DNA of 64,000 nt from Triatoma infestans. Lineage: Eukaryota > Arthropoda > Insecta > Hemiptera > Reduviidae. Location of the stretch: assembly GCA_011037195.1 (NCBI GenBank), contig JAAEAF010000281.1:62001-126000 (forward strand). Reading direction: 5' to 3'. A model generated the notes under the pieces. The model ran no database searches and had not been told where the DNA came from. It saw nothing but the letters and a program-made list of their open reading frames with translations. A program made the position numbers and the translations under genes. This document shows positions 54,961 to 64,000 of the stretch, one piece after another. Position 1 is the first letter of the stretch; every line of letters starts with the position of its first letter.

Positions 54961-56040
54961 TTAACGCTGAAGCCACATTAATAAGCTTTTTAAAAATAAA
55001 GTGCTTCACCTCCTAAAACCATATACATCGTTATATATTTTGTACCTTTTCAGTCTCTAAGCTCAATAAGCTTTATGGTGAAACGATTTTAGCGTATTCT
55101 GTTGTTTATTTTATAATATAAAGTTGATGTGTGCAATTAGTTAGGTTAGTGAACCCTTAGACAAACCAAGAAATATTTGTTCTGTAAATTTATAACTTAT
55201 TAGGATTTGTAGGAATTCAATCATAAGGAATAAATGTTTTTTGGGCATAATAAAGATAGTTAATTGAACCGGTGGTAGGCCACAGACCGCATTATTTGGC
55301 AATATGGTTTTATATTAATATTATATTGTTCATTTTCACAAATAATACCAACAAAAAATTATTTGTTATAATTTTAATATAACATATAATACACATATGA
55401 GTTACTCGCATTTTAGTATGAGATCGACATTTTTATAGTAAAAACTTTAAAATCAACATCTCTACCAGAATGTTGATGGAAGGCAGTAAGTTTTGTCAAA
55501 TCTGTCTGAATTAGGGTAAAGAGCAGTGCCATCGACACAATCTCACACAGAATTTATGTAAGCAACAGGTGAAAGGGAAGGGGTCCCGAAGAAAGCCATT
55601 TCAACTAAGCAAAGTATTTAATAGAAAGCTGAGATTGAATAGTATACAAATAGCAGCCTAAATTTGGGTTACAAAAAGGATAGAAGGATTTAAAAAAAAA
55701 AATGAAACTAAAGCAATGTATGGCGGCAGAGACTCTACTTGTTCATAAAAGAATCATGCAAGACATTATGCGGAATTGGAAGATTCTTAAGATCTATAGA
55801 AAGACGAATACATTTCAAACATTAATAAAACATTTAATTTAATGGCACTTCAGAAAGAGCAACTCATACAATAAAAAAGAAAACGTACATGAATACATGC
55901 AATAAAGAAGAAATTTAGATTTTAATAATGTTTGATGGATCCTTCATATAAAAGCAGGATGATATTTTTATTTTTCAGTCCTCAAGAAATAGAAATAATG
56001 GTTAATGTTAAAACCAACACCAACTAAAAAAAAAAAAAAA
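54961..56040. other. A+T-rich DNA, nothing recognised
   Basis: No ORF, tRNA or terminal repeats I can support. Confidence 0.5.
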
Positions 56041-56308
56041 TCTAAAGTAGCATGCCACTCAGAGAAGATTTAAGAATCTGGACAGTTTCTAGGTGAAGGA
56101 GGGGGATATATATACCCTCCCTAGATCCCATCAGGTTGTTAGGATTCCTCAGGGATCTTAACCTGATGGAGGTTCCGTAGAAAGGATGTTCATCTGCGAC
56201 AACTGTGGGTGCTGGGGGCAGCCTGCGGCACTCAGGGGGCATAGCACAATAGATCGTAAGGTCGCAGTGCATTGGCACCCCTCAAAAAAAAAAAAAAAAA
56301 AAAAAAAA
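56041..56308 (+). mobile_element. Retroposon 3' end with A25 tail
   Basis: This G+C-richer block ends in 25 adenines (56284-56308) and follows an A-rich run at 56025-56040, as for an inserted poly(A) retroposon. It contains the near-palindrome GGGGGATATATATACCCTCC. A degraded coding reading is possible but not identifiable. Confidence 0.45.
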
Positions 56309-56971
56309 TTAGCATATAATTAATATAAGTAATACAAAGAAAGAATCAGTCTCGAGTGACCGTATCAATAATATCCTCTTCTGACGTAAAGAAAAACATA
56401 TACCTCAATACAAAAAATAAAAGATGTCGGGCCAAACTGTGAAGTTTCCCGGTTCATGACAAAATAGAAAAGAATTTTTTCTTTTCTTTATGAAACAATA
56501 AAACAAAATAAAACATAAAAAATTATAGTGCTCAAAGCAAGGAACACAATGAAAACCACAAAAAGACTAGCACGTGGCTTCTATTGTGCATTAAACATTT
56601 CAAAAGGACTTTCATAATTTTAGTATACTATTCATGGACATTATATTGTAGCATGAAAAACATGATCGAAAAATAGAAAACAAACAAAGTAGAAATAAGT
56701 TTTTAAAATGATCTAATTTCTATATAAACGATTAAAATAGTTTAACAAAAAAATGGCTCCTAGTGTTTGAACTTTTTTTAATTAATTAATTTTAAAGTTT
56801 AATTTTAATTATTTATTTATTTTTTTTTGTAATTATTACTATTTGGATGAAGAAGAAGATTATTTATATTTAATTTTACTGTTCGATTTAAAAGTTCATG
56901 CACTAAATTCAAAACAGCGAATATAATTGAAATAGAATAAAACAATTATCAACAGTATATTGGGTTGAATG

Positions 56972-57648
56972 TGTAATGACATGGCAAAGTCATAGCAATG
57001 TCAAACCCTCACAACAGATAACAAAGAAAGAATAATTTACAACTAGTGGCCTAGCCAGCTGCCTGACTTCAAGACAAGGCCGTGGCCAAACAAACAAACC
57101 AAGGGTAAATACCCTTACATCAAAGCAAGCACCGCAAAGGCTGGCCACTGACCTAAATCGGTGGTCACCAAACTAACCAAGGTCGCACACTAGGACAGAT
57201 ATCTTGATGTGAGTGTGGCCAACACTAATATATAAACTCGCCCCATTGGAAGAGGGGATGATATTACGATTATACTTGAGTACGTCTTCATATACGAGCA
57301 GCAGTTTACGCGTCCCTATACAGTTTTTATTTATACTTATTACTTTAGTGGTGCATCTTAGTTCATTTATCTTAATCATTCTAATTTATTAGTTATTTAT
57401 CTTCTATTTATTTCTAAGTATTTCTTGTTAATAGCTCCCATTTTTTACGTTTAAATTATTGTTCAAATACAGTCTATTTTTATAAAATCCGTGTTAATAA
57501 TTCGAGCACTAACTTCTAAACATATCTAAACTAACTTCCGCCCTCTTCAAGACATCTACTACATACCTCAGGAATCACATTAAACGATTCCTCTACATCT
57601 TGTAGTATCACGGTGGGATCAGATCATCCAATAAACGATTCCACTACA
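56972..57648 (+). mobile_element. Solo LTR, 677 bp
   Basis: It begins TGTAATGACATGG and ends ATTCCACTACA, giving TGTA...TACA termini, and is flanked by a 4-bp repeat AATG (56968-56971 and 57649-57652). TATATAAACTCG near 57229 is a likely TATA box and AATAAA near 57630 a polyadenylation signal. No second LTR or pol gene is nearby. Confidence 0.7.
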
Positions 57649-57849
57649 AATGTCAAACAATGAGAAAACTTATCATTGATAAAGAACTGTGTGTTTATTC
57701 AAATTTAATTATGTTAATTATTCATGGAAAGTTCATGGAAAATTACAATGTCTTCAAAATTTATAATGAAGGATAATCATTTATGTACGTATATTTTATC
57801 ATTTCTAGTCTTATAACAATAATTTTCCAAAGGAGGTTTAGTTAACATT

Positions 57850-58270
57850 GTAGAGGCTCATGCAAACATAACCGGCAACGAATGAATTGATTCATTAGCT
57901 AAACAGCTATTTTATCGAAAGATTGATAATTGATGTATATCTGAGACAACAAAGGATTTATTTCCTATTATTAAAACAAAACGTATGGCAGGTCGAGTTT
58001 GAAAATTCCTTAATACAACTAGTTCCTTAAAAAGAAGCATTAAAGAATTCCTTAAAAGAAGCACTAGAACATTGTGTGTCCAGTGAGAGCGAATTAGATC
58101 TTTGTAAAGCTTACAATCACAGGTTTGGTATAACAGATACATCATTTTGTAGTGAATACGGAGAGTTTGAAACGATGGAACATTTATTTATGCATTGCCC
58201 CACATATATGAGCGAAGGGAAAATAATGCTTGATAGAATCTCTAAAACAATGGCTACTTCTTTTGACTAA
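57850..58270 (+). pseudogene. LINE RNase H end and zinc-knuckle relic
   Basis: AHANITGNE, a stop, then DSLAK resembles the last acidic motif of RNase H. Further on LCKAYNHRFGITDTSFC and ETMEHLFMHCPTY form the terminal knuckle with one Cys changed. It is an old I/R1-like relic. Confidence 0.6.
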
Positions 58271-58410
58271 AAATCAATATTAAAAGCACCAAAACTAGAA
58301 ATATGTAATGCTGTTAATGATTTTCTCTTTTCCACCAAAAGGAAAGTGTAAGAAGAACTTACCTATCATTATTGTGTAATGTACATACTAATCATTAACC
58401 CTTCAATGTA

Positions 58411-58681
58411 GGGAAAGGATTAGCTCAGTGGTAGCGCGCTGGACTGGCAATGCGGCGGTCACGGGTTCGAGTCCAGCTGCTGCCCCTAGATTTTTTTCTT
58501 CCTAGGAACCTCTTACAGCTCACTGTCCGATGATGGACAATGTTGCCTGTAATGAGACAACACTATCCGGAGGCCGGCAGTGCACTGGAAAGGCTCCGAA
58601 CTTTGGGGTAGCTATATAGGCCCAGAAGGGCTTTGGATAGCACAGGGCTTGGTCCCTCCCCACAGACAATAAAAAAAAAAA
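58411..58681 (+). mobile_element. SINE with perfect 11-bp target duplication
   Basis: The head GGATTAGCTCAGTGGTAGCG closely matches tRNA-Ala, and box B is GGGTTCGAGTCC. The body is that of the family, but the 3' part (ATATAGGCCCAGAAGGGC, then GGGCTTGGTCCC and A10) differs from other copies. CCTTCAATGTA flanks it at 58400-58410 and 58682-58692. The different tail suggests a subfamily using another LINE. Confidence 0.88.
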
Positions 58682-58692
58682 CCTTCAATGTA

Positions 58693-60536
58693 TAAATAAG
58701 AATAGTTAAGCTGGCTATAGCTCGTGCTAATGCCAATTAAAAATAAAATAATAGTAATAATAATAATAATAAAACAATAATTTTTGGAATTAATTAAAAG
58801 TTAGCATAAAAGACTTTTGTTATCATATATTTTTTTAGTACTTATTCTTGGGCTTTAGAAATGCTTTGGCTGGAGAGACTACCTTTTAAGAAAAAAAAAG
58901 AGGGTCTCCAAGAAAATACTAACTACAAGATATCTGAGAAATAGTGGCTGGTTGGGGCAAAGGAAGGCAAATGGAGCAGACTTCAGTGGAGAACTGCGAT
59001 CAGGCAACTCTGAGAGGCACGGTTTTTTTAAAAAAAGCATCAAACACTTGAAACATTCAAAAAACTTCGACAATTAATGAGAACGTATAGAAAACCAAAT
59101 TTTATTTTTATAAAAGGTTATAATTTGCGATAGTATTAAAGTGTGCTGCAACCATAAGCAAACATCAGGGACAATGTTTAGGAACAATTTTGACAGCTGC
59201 TGTCTGGTTAAAGAAGTTGTTCAAAGAAATCTCTATTTGAACTTAAGAGAGTATTGAGATTAAGGATGGTGAACCATCTAATCTACATCACCTGTTCAAA
59301 ACTAATAGAAACATGTTGTATTGATTATTATTAATACAACATTACGATATAATATATAAATGTTCATACATTGAAGAGCACATAGGTGGTGTAGGAAGCG
59401 CTAAAGACGGACACTATGAGCTCCACGACACGGAAGGTAGAGACAGAAAATACCTTCCTTGCGTACATTATTATTGAAATTAAGTTTTTTATAAGTACTC
59501 TGTTATGAATTTAGTTTTTATGAACGGTTTCTTTATAAGTAGGACGTGGAGGTGAAGCAATGATGAACAATCGAAGCACTCCAAGGCTTAATCATCTAGA
59601 AATGTGCTACGCATCTCTAAATGAATAATAATAATACTTATGACTTTGATAAAACAAAGAAACATAATTTTACTGTATGAAAACAATTTCATTGTTTATT
59701 TAAACAGCATACTTTTGTTATCATCACCTACTAATAACATTAAACAAGAGGCTTTGGAAGAATGAACAGATACGTTTGATGGAACCAATTTGTACTAAAC
59801 AAGCACTGGATTGTTTATTTAATCATTTTCAATGTTTGATTGTACTAGCCAGGAAACTTTTCATCAATTTGAACAAAGGAAAACATATCATCCACTATTG
59901 ATTATTATCAGGGTCAAAATGGACGAGTCTGTAGTGAACAGCAGATAGAGTGCCGCTCTCTATGGAGAGGTTCATTCTAAAGCCTGTAGCTAACAGCATA
60001 AAACACACAGTTAATGCGGATTATTCGGTCAGATTAAGGATACAAGAGAGGGGTATCCAGCATGAAACAATAGTATATCCCTCAAAGGGCCATTAAGAAA
60101 GACCGGTTACATCCATTAACAGTTACATAGAATTGTCAGGATAGAAACGTTCTAGGCCAAAGTGTTTGCTCTAATTCTATCTATGGTATCTCTCTTATCA
60201 ATGTATTGACTATTAAGCTAGCATGGGTATATTAAACGGAAATGGTGAAATGTGTAGAAATTTGATAGAAACTAAAGACCACGAGAATAATAAAGATACC
60301 AAATAAAAAGTTTCAAAGTAAAACGGAAGTGGACGTTAGTTCAATTTTGGAACAATTATTTTTAGCCACTTTGGCATTAAATCTAAATTATGTAGGGTGG
60401 CTAATAGTGAATTATGTAGGGTGGCTATAATAATTTAAAAAAAGAAACCTGAGGGAAAAATCTTCATATTCAATAGAATATGAAGTGGTCCATCCATAGC
60501 TCGAACCACTTCAATGCAACTATGCGGGATCCCAGA
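58693..60536. other. Non-coding DNA, nothing recognised
   Basis: A TAA trinucleotide run lies near 58748-58772. Other stretches show no supported feature. Confidence 0.5.
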
Positions 60537-61024
60537 AGGATGCCTAAATAGGTCAAACTGTAATCTAGGTAAACATTTGAAACCATATTATAGTTAAACA
60601 TTTGATACCAGCGCAAAGTAATCTGAGTCTAGTTAAATAACACATTCCTGCCTAATTAAACACCTCAAACCCCGAACTTTGTTTATCTGAGCCCGAGCTC
60701 AGACGCTGCTAAACGCCTGAGTTTCTATTTTTACATCTGAGCTCTTAAAAGACTAAACGATGAGCTACTTAAGCATCTGAAGGATGCCTAAATAGGTCTA
60801 ACTGTAATCTAGGTAAACATTTGAAACCATATTATAGTTAAACATTTGATAGCAGCGCAAAGTAATCTGAGTATAGTTAAATAACACATTCCTGCCTAAT
60901 TAAACACCTCAAACCCCGAACTTTGTTCATTTGAGCCTGAGCTCAGACGCTGCTAAACGCCTGAGTTTCTATTTTTACATCTGAGCTCTTAAATGACTAA
61001 ACGATGAGCTACTTAAGCATCTGA
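60537..61024. repeat. 244-bp tandem duplication
   Basis: AGGATGCCTAAATAGGTC starts at 60537 and 60781 and the two units agree almost throughout. Both carry an internal inverted GAGCTCAGACG / CTGAGCTC theme. It is non-coding and the high identity implies a recent event. Confidence 0.9.
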
Positions 61025-62383
61025 AACCACAGCCTAGTTAAAAATAAACATTCTGATTTATAAAAAGCGGCATTCATCAGAACTAGTTAAGCATTATCAT
61101 AGCTTATCATATTCTTGACTTTTCTTTTTAATTTAGTGTTTAGAGTCATTATGAAATAGAAAACTTTTTAAATTATTTATCCATTTTAATACTTTAATAT
61201 TAATTATCAAATAAGTGCTCAAAATATAAGTAGCAGCTTATTTGAAGCAAGTTATAAATTAAATAAATTGTTTAATTCGATATTTTAAATATATTGTTTT
61301 GTCTTTAAAAACCAGCAATGAATTCTAGTTAAGGATTTATTCTGTTGTGAGTTTAAAGAAAAGGAGAAATGTGAAAGTTGAGGTTAAGTATATGGTGTAC
61401 AAGAGGCGAGCCGCTCACTCTGAAACACGGCAATTAGCTACTTATCTGGTTTAACCTGCTTCTGTAATTACACCTATTGTCCCTAACCGATTTGCCTCCA
61501 TTGCTAGAATTTACTACCTTAAGATAAAGGTCTGCCACCTACCATTTAAGATTAGGCGCTCTTCTCCATCCCACTTAGCCGGCGCTGGCAAGCACTATAC
61601 ATGTACACTAACTAGATAAGTCAGAAGTTGGTGGTTCTAGAATAAAAACAAACCACCCCCACTTACTTTAAAGGATTTACCAATCGTTCCATGAAAAAAA
61701 AAAAAACCGTCGATTAGATTCAAGACAAGGTTAACTGATTCTAATTTATATATATATCTAAGAAAGATTAAGTAAAGTAGTTCATATATTTTTAGGTACA
61801 ATTATTGCACAAATCAGTGTCGCGGACGGAGACAAGTAGCATATATACTTTAGGCAAATGATTCATCTTAGCATATCGAATAAAATTGGATGCCAAACTA
61901 AGAATCGAACTAGTTAAGTGCAACAAACCTTACCTTTTTCTAACATCATTTACCAAGGCATTTCAATTATTATTATTATTAACATATTACTAAGCTTCAT
62001 TAGGTAAATATATACTAATGTCTAAAAAAATCACATGAACTTTTTTGACTTCCCAAGCTTAAACTGACTAATATGGATGATAAGTCCAAATATTATTATT
62101 ACTATAAGTACTTTATTTTTTTTTAAAAAGAATAATACAGTAGATGCTAAAATACATTAGTACAAAAGCATGGTAAAGAGCCGTCTGCTAGAGTTTACAA
62201 CCAATTACGAAAATACAAAAAAGAAAAATTATGAAAACATCAAGAATTACACTAGAACTGAAACAGAACTGGGATAAGATATCAAAGTAAAAGAGAGAGA
62301 GAGAAAAAAAAAAAAGTATTAACACAACTAATGGTTAAATAAATCAAACATCGTTTTATAAATTACAACAAAAAACTGAAAAG
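61025..62383. other. Non-coding DNA and LINE 3' UTR
   Basis: 62285-62383 is the probable 3' UTR and A/GA-rich tail of the LINE to its right. The rest holds nothing recognised. Confidence 0.45.
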
Positions 62384-63480
62384 CTAACCTAAAGGGTCTG
62401 AGATCCTGACGTGCCTAACTCTCCAAGCGTGGCGGGCATAAGCAATTAAAGGATGACAAGGCCGTTGTCCGGATAGGTAAACAATAATTTCTCCTCCAGA
62501 AAGTGAACATTTGCCGAGATGGAGGAGCCGCACATCCAATAAAGCAGGACATTCTGCCAAGAAGTGAAACAAATCCTCCCGTACTTGGCAGTTACAGAGA
62601 GGACACATTTCTCGTTCGGAATCTTTCTCCAACCAAGGGGAATAATTTAGGTATAACAGTTCTGCTCTTAGTTTCAGCAACCAGCATATCTCTGAGAGTC
62701 TGAGGTTATTGAATAGGGACGATGTTACAAATGACTTATGGTCAGTGATTAAAGTTTTATACAAAGAAAAGCGCTGAGAATTCCCTGCACGACAGAATAA
62801 CTCTTCGATGCGAACTGATCTAATTTTATTAAGTAGGTTCGAAAGTTGATCACTCCATTTATCACGATCATTAAGAGTGCAAGATAGGTCGCTGGAAAAA
62901 TCACGCGCCATCGAAAGCCAGTGTTTAAACCAAAACAGTTTCTTCTGAATGATTTCAGTTGCGACAATTTTCGGGAGGCGATGATTGTCAAGAGCTAGAA
63001 TTCTGAGGCAGTATTTGAAGTGCAGAGCAAGGGTGAAGGTCTCCAACGGTTCAAGAGCACACTCAATCGATAGCACATAATTAGGCGTTGGAGAGGGAAG
63101 AGAGAATAATTTTTTTAAGAAAAATCTTTGGAATTTTTCAAGGATGTCATAACGCTGAAATCCCCAAGATTGGGCACCATATGAAAGAACTGCTCGTGAC
63201 ACACTCTTGAAAATCCTATATTTGGCGACGAGAGGAACGTTCTTATTAAGAATAAAGTTAGCCCAAACCCGGTTTAAACCGAGCTTAGCTATCGACACTT
63301 TATTTTCAAGGTGGGGGACCAGGGACATACGCGGAGTTAAAATGATACCCAAATACTTATAGCGGTTCACTACCTCTATCCGGGAATTTTTGTAGAACCA
63401 CTTTTCTGAAGCCGCTAATCTACCTCCTTTTCGAAATATCATTATTTTGGATTTTTCTAAATTAACAGAGAGGTTGATAA
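62384..63480 (-). CDS. Non-LTR reverse transcriptase C-terminal fragment, long open frame
   Basis: The frame is open from about 63480 (NLSVNLEKSKIMIF, the region after the catalytic box) through the first ATG at 63442, giving 352 further codons to a stop at 62384. It shows YKYLGIILTP, the thumb, and a terminal CPLCNCQVREDLFHFLAECP zinc knuckle. The palm with the catalytic Asp residues is missing, so the copy is 5' truncated and inactive. No RNase H domain is present. The clade is unresolved. The intact frame suggests it is among the younger elements here. Confidence 0.82.
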
Positions 63481-64000
63481 GTCTAAATATTTTATACTTA
63501 ATTATCTACACTCCAATTAAACTCCATGCTAATCATTCATTAAGAAATTCAAAATAAAATAATTATTTACATAGCTATTGCTGCGTTGATCGGTCTTTTG
63601 GAATCCAAAGAACTTATTGATTTGGCAAAAATAAAAATTAAAAGAAATTTCGCTCAAAATACGATATCACTATCATTATCGATATCATTAAAAAAAAAAT
63701 TTTTTTTTTTATACACATATTAATTATAAATAAATCAGAGATTATTATTTTTTTTTTTTTTGAAAATTGTAATATGTCTATAGGTAATAAAAAAAATAAT
63801 ATATTAAATATATACCTACTTAATTAAGTTTTATTTTTACAATATTTTGTAATTTTTTTTTTTCACCTGCAGTAATTATTTAATGTGATCTGCTGTATTT
63901 TTACTTTCTCAGAAGGAATGCAATCATGTCAGATTTTCGAAATGAAGTTTCATCCAGTAATATATATTTTAAAGTTTCCTGATTAAGTAGAAAAAAAAAT
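63481..64000. other. A+T-rich DNA ending in a TIR-family repeat
   Basis: TTTACTTTCTCAGAAGGAAT at about 63900 followed by GCAATCATGTCAGATTTTCG matches the end of the TIR family seen at 45242 and runs off the window. Confidence 0.5.

Overview
The window is A+T-rich, repeat-dense nuclear DNA of an animal, most likely an arthropod and probably an insect. The evidence is indirect: mariner relics, Jockey/I/R1-type non-LTR retrotransposons, tRNA-derived SINEs, small solo LTRs, a Polinton/Maverick with a chromodomain integrase, and TATA plus TCAGT-type initiators. I found no convincing host protein-coding gene. Almost every readable coding stretch belongs to a mobile element.

Region 1 (1-3557) holds dispersed repeats, including a TIR element at about 850-2372 and an Arg-like tRNA-derived sequence at 3435-3508. 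Region 2 (3558-18731) is a complete 15,162-bp Polinton/Maverick, a virus-like self-synthesising DNA transposon, flanked by a perfect 6-bp duplication TTCCGG. Its inverted repeats are about 2.4 kb each and enclose a minus-strand gene block. In transcription order the block is PolB, packaging ATPase, a conserved Polinton protein of unknown role, integrase, adenain-type protease, a 53-aa ORF, a capsid-type protein and a 134-aa ORF. PolB would copy the element by protein priming, the integrase would insert it, and the ATPase, protease and capsid protein would make and fill particles. PolB, ATPase and protease are open. The capsid gene has one in-frame stop, the unknown protein gene has a frameshift, and the integrase has Val where family members have the first catalytic Asp. 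The copy therefore looks young but defective.

The most unusual features lie in the Polinton's non-coding DNA. Each inverted repeat carries two tRNA-like cassettes (box A, box B, T6 terminator), giving four candidate Pol III units, and three TGACGTCA sites. Nearly every gene starts behind the same module: a TATA box, a TCA(G/T)T initiator 26-33 nt later, and a start codon only 8-18 nt after that. PolB has the same module about 440 nt upstream, followed by a possible leader intron.

Region 3 (18732-64000) is a graveyard of transposons. It contains a mariner-type element split by a solo LTR (20829-22324), a second mariner with an internal deletion (27930-28978), an RNase H LINE fragment with a 19-bp target duplication (33671-34992), two copies of another RNase H LINE 3' end, a 352-aa open RT fragment (62384-63480, minus), several older LINE relics, an Ala-tRNA-derived SINE family, solo LTRs, fold-back elements and a 244-bp tandem duplication. 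The best-preserved SINE shares its 3' tail with one of the LINEs, which suggests a SINE/LINE mobilisation pair.
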